Source: Lentimicrobiaceae bacterium (GTDB lineage: Bacteria; Bacteroidota; Bacteroidia; Bacteroidales; JALOCA01). Taken from it: a DNA stretch of 37,293 nt. Below, piece after piece: positions 17,368-26,157 of this stretch. The DNA lies in assembly GCA_023227965.1 (NCBI GenBank), contig JALOCA010000033.1:1-37293 (forward strand). The letters are read 5' to 3'. Both the position numbers and the translations under genes were made by a program. The notes below the pieces were generated by a model. It worked only from the letters and a program-made list of their open reading frames with translations. It was not told the DNA's origin and searched no databases. Position 1 is the stretch's first letter; every line of letters starts with the position of its first letter.

Positions 17368-19992
17368 TTGAAAGAACAAAGCGAAAAAATTGCAGAAACT
17401 CCCTTGATGAAGCAATACAATGCTATCAAGGCAAAATACCCTGATGCTTTGTTACTTTTCAGGGTGGGTGATTTTTATGAAACTTTCGGGCAGGATGCCG
17501 TGAAAACCTCACAGATACTAGGCATAGTACTAACACGTCGTGCCAATGGTTCAGCAACTTATATAGAATTAGCCGGATTTCCTCATCATGCCTTGGATAC
17601 CTATCTGCCTAAATTGGTAAAAGCCGGGCTGCGGGTTGCTATTTGTGACCAGTTGGAAGACCCCAAGCTTACCAAAAAAATAGTAAAAAGAGGTGTTACA
17701 GAATTAGTTACCCCTGGCGTATCCTATAATGATAAAATTCTTGAACATAAAGAAAATAATTTTCTGGCTGGAATCCATTTCAGTGAAAAAATATCGGGAA
17801 TTTCTTTTTTGGATGTATCTACAGGCGAATTTTATCTTGCACAAGGATCAACAGATTATATTGATAAATTATTACAGACTTTCCACCCAAGTGAAATCAT
17901 TATTCAGAAGAACAAAAGAAAAGATTTTTTTGAAATATTTGGAGATAAGTACTATATAAATACTTTTGATGATTGGGTGTTTACTGAAGAATTTGCCAAA
18001 GAAATTCTATTGAAGCATTTCGGGACGGCTTCGTTAAAAGGATTTGGAGTTGAAAATATGGTATTTGGAATTGTGGCAGCTGGAGCAGCATTACATTATC
18101 TTGCCGATACTCAGCATGACAGGATTCAACATATTACAAAAATTGCCCGAATTGAAGAGGATCATTTCGTATGGCTCGATAGGTTTACCATCCGAAATCT
18201 GGAATTATTACCTTCGGGAAATGAAGATACGCATGCTTTGTTTGATATTATTGATCAGACACTTTCACCTATGGGTGCCCGTTTATTGAAGCGATGGTTG
18301 TTACTACCACTGAAGGACAAAAAACCCATTGAAGAACGGCTTGCCATAGTGGATTATATCCTGAATAATAAAGAATTTGCGGATGTCCTGCGACAAAATA
18401 TTCGCTGGGTTGGCGATTTGGAACGTTTGATTTCCAAGGTTGCTGTTGGAAGGGTTAACCCCAGGGAGATTGTGTACCTGAAACGTGCTCTGCTGGCATT
18501 AGAACCCATAAAAAATGCTTGTTTACAGGCAGATATTCCTGCTTTACAAATTATTGCTGAACAAATTAATCCATGCCAGCTCATACGGTCGAGGATAGAA
18601 AAGGAGATTTTTCCTGATCCACCTGTAATGCTTAATAAGGGAAATGTGATTGCAAAAGGAGTTTCGGATGAACTGGACCAGTTGCGCAATCTTGCATTTT
18701 CCGGGAAAGATTATCTTGTGCAAATACAGCAAAGAGAAATAGAACGTACAGGAATTTTATCCTTAAAAATTGGCTATAACAATGTCTTTGGATATTATCT
18801 TGAAGTTACCAATACCCATAAATCGAAAGTGCCCGATGAGTGGGAACGAAAACAAACCCTTGTAAATGCCGAAAGGTATATTACCGAAGAATTGAAAGAA
18901 TATGAACAAAAAATATTAGGTGCTGAAGAAAAAATAATTGAATTAGAAGCAAGGCTTTTTAACGAACTACTCATCAATTTAACAGAATATATTGAGCCTA
19001 TTCAACTCAATGCTTCGTTAGTTGCAAAACTTGACGTATTATTCGCATTTGCAGAAGCTGCTATGCATAATAATTATGTTAAGCCACTGATTAATGAAAG
19101 CTATGTTTTGGATATCAAGCAGGGAAGGCATCCCGTAATTGAAAAACATTTAACGCCCGGTGAAAAATACATAGCAAATGATATTTTTTTAGATAATGAA
19201 AATCAGCAGATTATAATACTTACCGGACCCAATATGTCGGGAAAATCCGCATTATTACGGCAAACAGCATTGATAGTTCTAATGGCGCAGATGGGTTCGT
19301 TTGTCCCTGCAGAAAGTGCGAATATCGGCTTGGTGGATAAAATATTTACCCGGGTAGGTGCTTCTGATAATATCACCTCGGGCGAATCCACTTTCATGGT
19401 GGAAATGAATGAAACAGCAAGCATTCTTAATAATATTTCCAACAGAAGTCTTATTTTGCTTGATGAAATAGGACGAGGAACAAGTACATACGACGGAATA
19501 TCAATAGCCTGGTCTATTTCGGAATTTCTTCATGAGCATTCATTATTTAAAGCAAAAGTTCTTTTTGCTACTCATTACCACGAGTTGAATGAAATGACTG
19601 CCTCGTTCCCAAGGATAAAAAATTTTCATGTAAGTGTTAAAGAAATCGGAAACAAGGTCATTTTTTTAAGAAAAATTGTGCAGGGAGGTAGTGAACATAG
19701 CTTTGGGATTCATGTTGCCCGGATGGCAGGAATGCCTCAGAAAGTTATTCTCAGAGCTGAAAAGTTACTTAAAAACCTGGAAGACAGCCATAGTAATGAT
19801 GCTCTCAATCATGAAGCATCAAAACGACGTGCAAAAAAAGAAACAGATAATTACCAGCTAAGTTTTATTCAGTTAAATGATCCTCTGCTGGAACAAATAA
19901 GAGAGGATATTCTTAGTACTGATATAAATACCCTGACTCCTGTAGAAGCTTTAATGAAGCTGAATGAAATAAAAAAGCTGCTTAAAGGGTAA
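17368..19992 (+). CDS. mutS: DNA mismatch repair protein MutS
   Basis: Recognises base mismatches and small loops and, with ATP, recruits MutL. The 874 residues include the mismatch-binding motif GDFYETF near residues 35-41, the connector and lever domains, and the C-terminal ATPase with Walker A GPNMSGKSALLRQTALI, Walker B LLDEIGRGTSTYDG and the conserved THYHEL histidine loop. The start is TTG: the alignment to the family needs ETPLMKQYNAIKAKYPDALL intact, and the first in-frame ATG lies inside that segment, so TTG at 17368 is the best start. It has its own promoter and runs toward the tRNA genes. No mutL is in the window. Confidence 0.98.
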   Translation: MKEQSEKIAETPLMKQYNAIKAKYPDALLLFRVGDFYETFGQDAVKTSQILGIVLTRRANGSATYIELAGFPHHALDTYLPKLVKAGLRVAICDQLEDPKLTKKIVKRGVTELVTPGVSYNDKILEHKENNFLAGIHFSEKISGISFLDVSTGEFYLAQGSTDYIDKLLQTFHPSEIIIQKNKRKDFFEIFGDKYYINTFDDWVFTEEFAKEILLKHFGTASLKGFGVENMVFGIVAAGAALHYLADTQHDRIQHITKIARIEEDHFVWLDRFTIRNLELLPSGNEDTHALFDIIDQTLSPMGARLLKRWLLLPLKDKKPIEERLAIVDYILNNKEFADVLRQNIRWVGDLERLISKVAVGRVNPREIVYLKRALLALEPIKNACLQADIPALQIIAEQINPCQLIRSRIEKEIFPDPPVMLNKGNVIAKGVSDELDQLRNLAFSGKDYLVQIQQREIERTGILSLKIGYNNVFGYYLEVTNTHKSKVPDEWERKQTLVNAERYITEELKEYEQKILGAEEKIIELEARLFNELLINLTEYIEPIQLNASLVAKLDVLFAFAEAAMHNNYVKPLINESYVLDIKQGRHPVIEKHLTPGEKYIANDIFLDNENQQIIILTGPNMSGKSALLRQTALIVLMAQMGSFVPAESANIGLVDKIFTRVGASDNITSGESTFMVEMNETASILNNISNRSLILLDEIGRGTSTYDGISIAWSISEFLHEHSLFKAKVLFATHYHELNEMTASFPRIKNFHVSVKEIGNKVIFLRKIVQGGSEHSFGIHVARMAGMPQKVILRAEKLLKNLEDSHSNDALNHEASKRRAKKETDNYQLSFIQLNDPLLEQIREDILSTDINTLTPVEALMKLNEIKKLLKG

Positions 19993-20006
19993 AATTTTGA
20001 GAAGAA

Positions 20007-20036
20007 TTTTGGAAAAAGAAAAAAAGTGTATATTTG
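20007..20036 (+). promoter_or_regulatory. Probable promoter for tRNA-Gly
   Basis: TTTTG ending at 20011 and TATATTTG at 20029-20036 resemble the Bacteroidota promoter, with 17 nt between them, slightly short. The tRNA begins 16 nt later. Confidence 0.5.
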
Positions 20037-20052
20037 CACACCCAAATAAAAC

Positions 20053-20125
20053 GCGGAAGTAGCTCAGTTGGTAGAGCATAACCTTGCCAAGGTTAGGGTC
20101 GCGGGTTCGAGTCCCGTCTTCCGCT
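20053..20125 (+). tRNA. tRNA-Gly (GCC)
   Basis: A 73-nt cloverleaf. The acceptor GCGGAAG (20053-20059) pairs with CTTCCGC (20118-20124), the D arm contains AGCTCAGTTGGTAGAGC, the anticodon loop is TTGCCAA within an ACCTT/AAGGT stem, and the T arm is GCGGG-TTCGAGT-CCCGT with the last pair a G-T wobble. The discriminator base is T. The CCA end is not encoded. Confidence 0.97.
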
Positions 20126-20135
20126 CAAAAAATTG

Positions 20136-20165
20136 ACCTCTCGTAAATAATGAGAGGTTTTTTTA
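20136..20165 (+). terminator. Terminator between the two tRNAs
   Basis: ACCTCTC (20136-20142) pairs perfectly with GAGAGGT (20152-20158), followed by a T-run. The two tRNAs therefore probably have separate transcripts. Confidence 0.85.
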
Positions 20166-20208
20166 AAAATGTATTACTTTTGCTGAAAGATTACGTTCTT
20201 TTTATAAT

Positions 20209-20293
20209 GCCCAGGTGGTGGAATTGGTAGACACGAAGGACTTAAAATCCTTTGGACATTGCGTCCGTGCGGGTTCAAGTCCCGCCCCGGGTA
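20209..20293 (+). tRNA. tRNA-Leu (TAA)
   Basis: An 85-nt class II tRNA. The anticodon loop CTTAAAA sits in an AAGGA/TCCTT stem, the long variable arm is closed by GGAC/GTCC, the T arm is GCGGG-TTCAAGT-CCCGC, and the discriminator is A as expected for leucine. The acceptor stem GCCCAGG/CCCGGGT has a G-T pair at the first position and an A-C mismatch at the fifth. CCA is not encoded. Confidence 0.95.
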
Positions 20294-20298
20294 CTTAC

Positions 20299-20333
20299 AA
20301 AACCGATGAATTTACAATCTGTCGGTTTTTTTT
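20299..20333. terminator. Terminator after tRNA-Leu
   Basis: AAAACCGA (20299-20306) pairs with TCGGTTTT (20322-20329) and a T-run follows. The A-run on the other side lets it also serve the convergent GNAT-type gene ending at 20340. Confidence 0.85.
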
Positions 20334-20339
20334 ATGTTG

Positions 20340-21455
20340 TCAGATAACTTTTTGAAAAACCCGGAACCGTTTGTGCATCTTTGCGCCGATTTTTTCCATT
20401 TCGGCTAACATCTTATGATTAGTTTCCAAAATAAGGTGTACTTCAATTTGTATAAAACCGGCTTTTTTTACCGATTCGAACAGTTTAATTCCCATTGAAA
20501 CATCTAAGCCTAATCCCTGGTATTGGGGTTTTACGGCACCAAGCATCAGGTCTACCTGCCTGGTTTTTTTCGATTCGTGAATGATTTTGAAAATGCCAAA
20601 AGGGAAAAGTTTTCCTTTTGCACGCTGTATTCCTTTTGCTAAGCTGGGTAGTCCAATTATAAAAGCCATGATTTCACCGTCTTTAACGATGGTTTTAACA
20701 AAGCGTGGATCGAGCAACGACATATACCGGGCAGCAAAATCAAGCATCTCCTTTTCGGTAAGCGGAACAAAGCCATAAATATGGCTATAGGCTTCGTTCA
20801 TCATGCGTAAAATAGGAATTACATAAGGCTTTAGTTGGTTTCGTTTGGTAAATTCAATCACTTGGTATTGTTCTCTTTCTTGAAACCGCTGGCTGATTTT
20901 ATAATAATAGTCGGGCAGGCTTTCGGGTAGTGGATACATATAATCCACACAATCAACTTCTTTGGTATATCCTTCTTTTTCAATAAGTTTTACAATATAT
21001 GGTGGATTTGAAGCTGCTGCAAGGATAGGAGGATGTTCATAACCTTCTATCAATAGACCCTGGGGGTCTTTGTCCGAAAAACCATAAGGACCCACTAATT
21101 TACTAACTCCTTTTTCTTTAGCCCAATTTTCAATAAAACTGATCAGTGCGTGGGCTGTTTCCTGGTCGTCGTAACATTCAAAATATCCAAAGCGGCCGTT
21201 CCTTTCGCCGTGCAATTCGTTATACTTACGATGGATAATTCCCATGATTCTGCCTGCCGGTTTTTCGTTTTTATAAGCCAATACCAACACCGTGTCGCAC
21301 GAATCGAAAGACCTGTTTTTGGCGGGGTTAAAAAATTTCCAATCATCTATTAGGAGGGGTGGAAGAAAATTAGGATAATTGCTGTGTATTTTTACAGGCA
21401 GATGTATAAATATACGTAAGTCGCTTTTGCTTTTAACTTCTTTTATTTTTATCAT
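20340..21455 (-). CDS. GNAT-superfamily acyltransferase-like protein
   Basis: A protein of 371 residues from the ATG at 21455; a GTG at 21494 in frame would add 13 residues. The N-terminal part (KSKSDLRIFIHLPVKIHSNY, NFLPPLLIDDW, KPAGRIMGIIHRKYNE) and the C-terminal part (DLMLGAVKPQYQGLGLDVSM, then VHLILETNHKMLAEMEKIGA) look like tandem GNAT folds. The QYQGLG motif is the likely acetyl-CoA pyrophosphate loop. Such proteins are widespread in Bacteroidota without a known substrate; some databases label them otherwise. It follows the methylthioadenosine phosphorylase gene by 46 nt (7 nt if the GTG is used), so the two are probably co-transcribed. Confidence 0.75.
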   Translation of the reverse strand: MIKIKEVKSKSDLRIFIHLPVKIHSNYPNFLPPLLIDDWKFFNPAKNRSFDSCDTVLVLAYKNEKPAGRIMGIIHRKYNELHGERNGRFGYFECYDDQETAHALISFIENWAKEKGVSKLVGPYGFSDKDPQGLLIEGYEHPPILAAASNPPYIVKLIEKEGYTKEVDCVDYMYPLPESLPDYYYKISQRFQEREQYQVIEFTKRNQLKPYVIPILRMMNEAYSHIYGFVPLTEKEMLDFAARYMSLLDPRFVKTIVKDGEIMAFIIGLPSLAKGIQRAKGKLFPFGIFKIIHESKKTRQVDLMLGAVKPQYQGLGLDVSMGIKLFESVKKAGFIQIEVHLILETNHKMLAEMEKIGAKMHKRFRVFQKVI

Positions 21456-21501
21456 TTTATGAATATCAATACATAATATAAAAAATAGCCTCACAGAATC
21501 A

Positions 21502-22248
21502 TTAAAGTATGGCTAAAACTTTAATCAAAAGCCTGGTAATTTTTTCAACATTGTTGTTGAATACTTTCATAATTTCTTCCCAGGTAGCCGGTTCCTCATC
21601 GCGTTTCCATGCGTCGTAATCGGTGCTCATAGCAATGGCTACGTAGGGTATGCCCGCTTCATTAGCAAGAGCTGCTTCCGGAGACGTACTCATGTTCACA
21701 ATATCGGCACCCCAAATTCGGTACATTTTAGATTCGGCACGGGTAGAAAAACGGGGTCCTTCAATAGTAATAATGGTTGCAGAGGGATGGATATTTATTT
21801 CCAATTGTTGGGCAGCAAGCAAAACCTGCTGGCGTATTTTTTCTGAAAATGGATCTGCCATAGCAATATGCCCCCAATTATCGGGTTCAAAATGTTCAAA
21901 AAAACTGGTTTTTCTGTGCCGGGTAAAATCAATGAACTGATCGGGAAGTACCAAGTCGCCACGTTTAATGGCATCACGAAGGCTGCCGCAAGCCGTAGAT
22001 GCGAGAATACAATCGCATTCCAATTGTTGCAGCGCAGATATGTTTGCTTTGTTATTAACCTGGGTAGGAGGGATGGTATGTTCTCTTCCATGTCTCGATA
22101 GAATATATACATGTTTGTTTTTAAGTGTCCCTGAGAATATAGTGGAACTGGGTGTTCCATAGGGCGTGTTTATTTCCAGTTCTTCTGTCTGATTAAAAAT
22201 ATTGAGTTTCTCGAGACCCGATCCACCAATGATGCCGATTTTTTTCAT
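21502..22248 (-). CDS. mtnP: S-methyl-5'-thioadenosine phosphorylase
   Basis: Cleaves methylthioadenosine with phosphate to adenine and methylthioribose-1-phosphate, the first step in recycling the by-product of polyamine synthesis. The 248 residues show GIIGGSGL at the N terminus (phosphate loop), LSRHGREHTIPPTQVNNKAN, ITIEGPRFSTRAESKMYRIW and IAMSTDYDAWK near the end. The last two segments match the MTAP branch rather than general purine nucleoside phosphorylases, in particular the TDYDAWK segment with the adenine-recognising aspartates. The enzyme is cytoplasmic and complete. It is first in a likely operon with the GNAT-type gene. Confidence 0.93.
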   Translation of the reverse strand: MKKIGIIGGSGLEKLNIFNQTEELEINTPYGTPSSTIFSGTLKNKHVYILSRHGREHTIPPTQVNNKANISALQQLECDCILASTACGSLRDAIKRGDLVLPDQFIDFTRHRKTSFFEHFEPDNWGHIAMADPFSEKIRQQVLLAAQQLEINIHPSATIITIEGPRFSTRAESKMYRIWGADIVNMSTSPEAALANEAGIPYVAIAMSTDYDAWKRDEEPATWEEIMKVFNNNVEKITRLLIKVLAIL

Positions 22249-22379
22249 TTGTTATTAATTTGATTGTTATCGGTCGTATATAACCCAAATATTTGAAAAT
22301 GATTTTTATATGTGTTTATGTAAGTATTACATGTGGGTTTCATAGTTCGTAAATAAGGAGGCTAAATTATAAAAATAAA

Positions 22380-24479
22380 TTATAAGTTTATTTGTAATAG
22401 AACTTTTACTTCTGATTTATGAGGACTGTAAATAGAGCCTTCATCACTTCCGGAGCCGGGTACCCGGGTGAAAAAAGAGCGGGAATATTTAAAATATCCT
22501 TTTATATTATTTGTGAACGAGTATTTTAGCAGAATAAAAAAACGACTGCCTTTCCCATACAAAGAAGGTATGGAAAAGGAATAAGGCACATCGTTTTCGT
22601 AAATATAAATGCGTTCATTGTAGCTTTCTGTATCGAATAATCCATAGCCGGAACACGCAGTCCATTTGTACATTTCGTTTGCATACATCAGCATGGGATA
22701 AATTACCAATCCTTCTTTTTTGTTCTCATTGTAGCATAGGGTGGTTACGTATTCAATTCTGGTTTTTATTGTTAATTCCGGCAGAAGGGAGTATTGAAAG
22801 TACAACCTGTATGAAGAACGTTCTTTTAGCGCTACAGGCGTAATGAGATGTTTGTTAGTGGTAAGGTTAACTTCCGTGTTTTTGATTCTGTATTGCAGGT
22901 AAAAACCCTGTTTATTATCCGGGAAATACTCAAGCCGGATGAGGTATTCATTGCCGTGAGTAGGAGCATTGACAAGGTATTTTAACCAGGGGAAACTGAA
23001 AAAGTCGGCATACCCGCTTACATTCCAATGGGAATTAATGGGTATCTGCATTCCGGTAAAAATGCCTTTTTCATTTGCACAGGATGTGCTTTCGGAAAAA
23101 GCATTGCCATGTTCATTTTGATACCCGGGAGGGTAATTCCTGTAAACAGCCGAGAAATTTATCCAATCTACGATGCGCGAATTAATTCCTGCAATTCCGG
23201 CATAAGTTCCCTTTCCGTTTGTACTTATTTCTCCAAAGATATTAACATTCCGGTACATTACGTCATAATCCCATCCTACAAAGGTTCTTTCCCCCGACTG
23301 TGCATGGTAGTAGCGGTATGGATCATCATTGTTTGCAGGGTTTTTATCATACCGGGAAGTGTAAATTGTAATCCCGGTCTTGAAAAGGCTGCCTTTTAGT
23401 GTCAGCCTTCCTCCGTAAAGGGTTTCTTTCAATGCATTGCGGGTTTTCAGTTCATTTATACTCCTGTGATAACCGGTTTCGATAAGTGAAGAATATTCGT
23501 TTTCTGTTTGCGATGTATCGTCCGTAAGGCGGGCATCTTTGTTTCTGAAAGAAGCAAAAGCCGTTATTTCCAGCTTGTGTAGTGAGACGGAAGAAGCAAT
23601 CCCCCGGAAAAATCTAATTTCATTGGTAGAAGTGCTTGGATATACTCCCCGGTGAAATTTTTTGACAGAGAAAATATCCGGAGATTTTCCTAATGAAAAA
23701 CCGGAACCCAGAGTAAGACCCTGTCCGAATTGTAATTGGTAATCGCCAACGACAAATGACTGGACAATACCCGCTTTCTCCAATGCAACAAAACCAGAAT
23801 AAAAATCGAACCCGTTTTGTTGCGAACCCTTGAAAAATTCCTCACCGGCATCTTTTTCAGCGGTAAAGCCTATACGGCATTGGGCATTCAAGGCTGAATG
23901 GAACCGGACACAAATTTTATCAGGACTACCGAGATATGCACTTTTCGATTTTTTATTTTCCGAAGTATCGGAAGGCGTTACATAAGCAGATTGTTTTTCA
24001 ATGCCTCGCTGGTAAAACACGCTGAATTGCCGGGAATGTTTGCCGGCAGAATAAGAAAAGATTTTCCCGTAGCCAAACCGTACGGTGCCGACGTAAATAA
24101 ATGGCAGGATATTTTCAATATCACCGGGAGTAAAACCTTCAATGCACTGCAATTCATAAATACTCAGCAGATTTCCAAAAATATTACGATAGGCAAATAA
24201 ATTATAAATCTGCATATCGTTTAAAAATGGGATGCGATGCAATTCCTCTTCTGTAGCCGAGTTTACATTGAGCGGATGTTGGCTGTAATATTCAATGAAT
24301 GTTGTGATTTCATCGCTATCAAACTCTGTTTCCTTCGTTTGTGCCCAATCTTCCAAGGCTTGTTCATTGATGATGGGTTGTTTTACCGGAACCTGGGCAT
24401 TCAATTTGTAAAATCCTGCCCATGCCGTTAGCACGAAGCAGAAAAATAACAAAAATCTTTTGTTTTCCCGGACAAACAT
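22380..24479 (-). CDS. Outer-membrane beta-barrel protein with N-terminal helix-hairpin-helix domain
   Basis: A 699-residue exported protein. A hydrophobic signal (residues 8-29) is followed by a ComEA-like helix-hairpin-helix region (residues about 65-130: HPLNVNSATEEELHRIPFLN, then SIYELQCIEGFTPGDIENIL). The remaining 560 residues are amphipathic strands typical of a large outer-membrane barrel (such as VVGDYQLQFGQGLTLGSGFS and the terminal strand ending VKVLLQINL). This combination is common in Bacteroidota but its job is unknown; the HhH part might bind DNA or a partner. The PorV/PorQ-like gene lies 11 nt upstream, so they form an operon. Confidence 0.8.
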   Translation of the reverse strand: MFVRENKRFLLFFCFVLTAWAGFYKLNAQVPVKQPIINEQALEDWAQTKETEFDSDEITTFIEYYSQHPLNVNSATEEELHRIPFLNDMQIYNLFAYRNIFGNLLSIYELQCIEGFTPGDIENILPFIYVGTVRFGYGKIFSYSAGKHSRQFSVFYQRGIEKQSAYVTPSDTSENKKSKSAYLGSPDKICVRFHSALNAQCRIGFTAEKDAGEEFFKGSQQNGFDFYSGFVALEKAGIVQSFVVGDYQLQFGQGLTLGSGFSLGKSPDIFSVKKFHRGVYPSTSTNEIRFFRGIASSVSLHKLEITAFASFRNKDARLTDDTSQTENEYSSLIETGYHRSINELKTRNALKETLYGGRLTLKGSLFKTGITIYTSRYDKNPANNDDPYRYYHAQSGERTFVGWDYDVMYRNVNIFGEISTNGKGTYAGIAGINSRIVDWINFSAVYRNYPPGYQNEHGNAFSESTSCANEKGIFTGMQIPINSHWNVSGYADFFSFPWLKYLVNAPTHGNEYLIRLEYFPDNKQGFYLQYRIKNTEVNLTTNKHLITPVALKERSSYRLYFQYSLLPELTIKTRIEYVTTLCYNENKKEGLVIYPMLMYANEMYKWTACSGYGLFDTESYNERIYIYENDVPYSFSIPSLYGKGSRFFILLKYSFTNNIKGYFKYSRSFFTRVPGSGSDEGSIYSPHKSEVKVLLQINL

Positions 24480-24490
24480 TGTCAGTAATT

Positions 24491-25309
24491 TTAATTAAAA
24501 GAATAAATAACTGATGCCTGCGGAGAATATCCCAACACCTGGTGATATTGTGTCGCTATTTCGAGGATAAACTGCTTGTAAGTAATTCCAAATCCAAAAC
24601 AAAATAATGTAGGGTTTGAAGATATTCCTGTGCGAAGGAAAATACCCTTTACGGGAGCATATTCCATTCCGGCTTTGATGTTGATTTTATGGTAAAGGCT
24701 TTTTTCGGCTTCACAACTTATAGTCAATTGTTTTATGGGGAAATAAACCAACCCAACATTGTAAACCGAAGGTATGCATTCATCGTTGTAAGACGACAAT
24801 TTTACATTTAAAGGATTGAAAACATGGATTCCTGCACCCAGCTGACCGGAGAGCCGGGCAAAAATACCGGCTTCGAAGGTGAAATTGTTTTTGGTTCCGT
24901 AGCCTTCGCCTATCGCAGTGCGCAGCCAGTTGAGACCTATCCCGGCGGAAAAACCTGTTCCAAATGTTTTTGCATACGCGAGCCCCATAGTCAGTTCGTT
25001 GTAGGAAGAATAGCCAAAATAGTTCACATAAAAACCCAACGTTCCTGAATGCGTTGGCAAAACACCTGCTACACATTGCATAGCCGTTTCTTTCAGCAGA
25101 TATTGGTTTTTGTAGGCAAATCCCAATGTGGCTTTTTCACAGTGGGTCATCAGCGCCTGGTTATTGTAAGCCGACCACACGTCTCCGGTGTAAAGCCCGA
25201 TGCCACCCATGCCCGCCGAACGACTGCCAACCGGGGAATGCTCGCGTTGCGCGATAATGAAACCCGATAACAGAACGCAACCTGCCAGTATGAGAACCCC
25301 TTTTCTCAT
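24491..25309 (-). CDS. PorV/PorQ-like outer-membrane beta-barrel protein
   Basis: A 272-residue exported protein with a signal peptide (MRKGVLILAGCVLLSGFIIA). The mature start PVGSRSAGMGGIGLYTGDVW, followed by SAYNNQA, is the characteristic opening of the FadL-related PorV/PorQ group. The rest is strands of a 12-14 strand barrel, ending in a terminal strand SVIYSFN with the C-terminal aromatic-Asn expected for outer-membrane insertion. Some family members are parts of the T9SS; whether this one is cannot be told. It is first in an operon with the HhH barrel protein (11-nt gap). Confidence 0.72.
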   Translation of the reverse strand: MRKGVLILAGCVLLSGFIIAQREHSPVGSRSAGMGGIGLYTGDVWSAYNNQALMTHCEKATLGFAYKNQYLLKETAMQCVAGVLPTHSGTLGFYVNYFGYSSYNELTMGLAYAKTFGTGFSAGIGLNWLRTAIGEGYGTKNNFTFEAGIFARLSGQLGAGIHVFNPLNVKLSSYNDECIPSVYNVGLVYFPIKQLTISCEAEKSLYHKINIKAGMEYAPVKGIFLRTGISSNPTLFCFGFGITYKQFILEIATQYHQVLGYSPQASVIYSFN

Positions 25310-25431
25310 ATTTCATGAATTGGCTGCTAATATATGCAATTATTTTGGAAAAAGCAATAAGATAATCGTCTGGAGAAAAGCAATGCGGTATAAAAAAGGA
25401 AATTGTATTTTTGCTCAAAAATATCTGCATT

Positions 25432-26094
25432 ATGGATACACTACTCATACTGGATTTTTTGAGTGAACTGAAGGAAAACAACAACCGCGAATGGTTTCAG
25501 GTAAACAGAAAACGTTTTGATGCTGCAACTGCTGAATTTAAAAAATATGTTGCTACGCTGATAGCCGAAGTGCTGAGATTTGATTCTTCAATAGGCGGGC
25601 TTACTCCCGGGGATTGTCTTTTCCGGATTTACCGCGATGTACGGTTTTCGGCTGATAAATCGCCATACAAGATTAATTTCGGTGCATTTTTGGCTCCTGG
25701 TGGACGAAAAAGCCTTAAAGCAGGATATTATTTTCATCTGGAACCGGGCAACTCGTTGCTGGGAGGAGGAATTTACATGCCCATGCCGGATGTACAGAAA
25801 AAGCTACGCCAGGAAGTATATTTTCATGTGGAGGAATTTAAAGGCATACTTAACCATTTGGATTTTCTACGTTATTTCGGGGCAATGGATACTTTCGATA
25901 AAATGAAAAAACCGCCCAGGGATTTTCCTGCCGATTTTCCGGATATTGACCTGTTGAAGTATCGCAGTTATACCATTCTGCATACATTGCCTGAAGCAAT
26001 GCTTTTTTCGGATGCACTTGTTGACTATACAATCGCCGTATTTAAAGCTATGAAGCCCCTGAACGATTTTCTGAGCAGGGCAGTTGAAGGGTAA
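25432..26094 (+). CDS. DUF2461 family protein
   Basis: A 220-residue cytoplasmic protein starting at ATG 25432 (MDTLLILDFLSELKENNNRE). An in-frame TTG at 25411 is less likely to be used. The segments NNREWFQVNRKRFDAA, CLFRIYRDVRFSADKSPYK and the YYFHLEPGNSLLGGGIYMP strand identify the DUF2461 (TIGR02453) family, whose function is not known. TATTTTTG at 25406-25413 fits the promoter -7 box. The gene is the last ordinary chromosomal gene before the toxin array and reads toward it. It is complete at the usual family length of about 220. Confidence 0.85.
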   Translation: MDTLLILDFLSELKENNNREWFQVNRKRFDAATAEFKKYVATLIAEVLRFDSSIGGLTPGDCLFRIYRDVRFSADKSPYKINFGAFLAPGGRKSLKAGYYFHLEPGNSLLGGGIYMPMPDVQKKLRQEVYFHVEEFKGILNHLDFLRYFGAMDTFDKMKKPPRDFPADFPDIDLLKYRSYTILHTLPEAMLFSDALVDYTIAVFKAMKPLNDFLSRAVEG

Positions 26095-26141
26095 TATTTC
26101 TGGTTTTTGGTTTTTAGCTTTTGCTCTCCAGACTACCGGGA

Positions 26142-26155
26142 CCGCTCAGCCGGGG
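26142..26155. repeat. Array boundary motif, left end
   Basis: CCGCTCAGCCGGGG here is the same motif that borders other cassettes (27461-27473, 28962-28973, 33404-33416). It lies three bases before the stop codon of the 26158 gene. It marks the left limit of the toxin array. Confidence 0.6.
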
Positions 26156-26157
26156 AT

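Noticed and set aside
25411..25431. TTG start for the DUF2461 gene
   Set aside because: The codons before ATG 25432 overlap the probable -7 promoter box and do not fit the family start.
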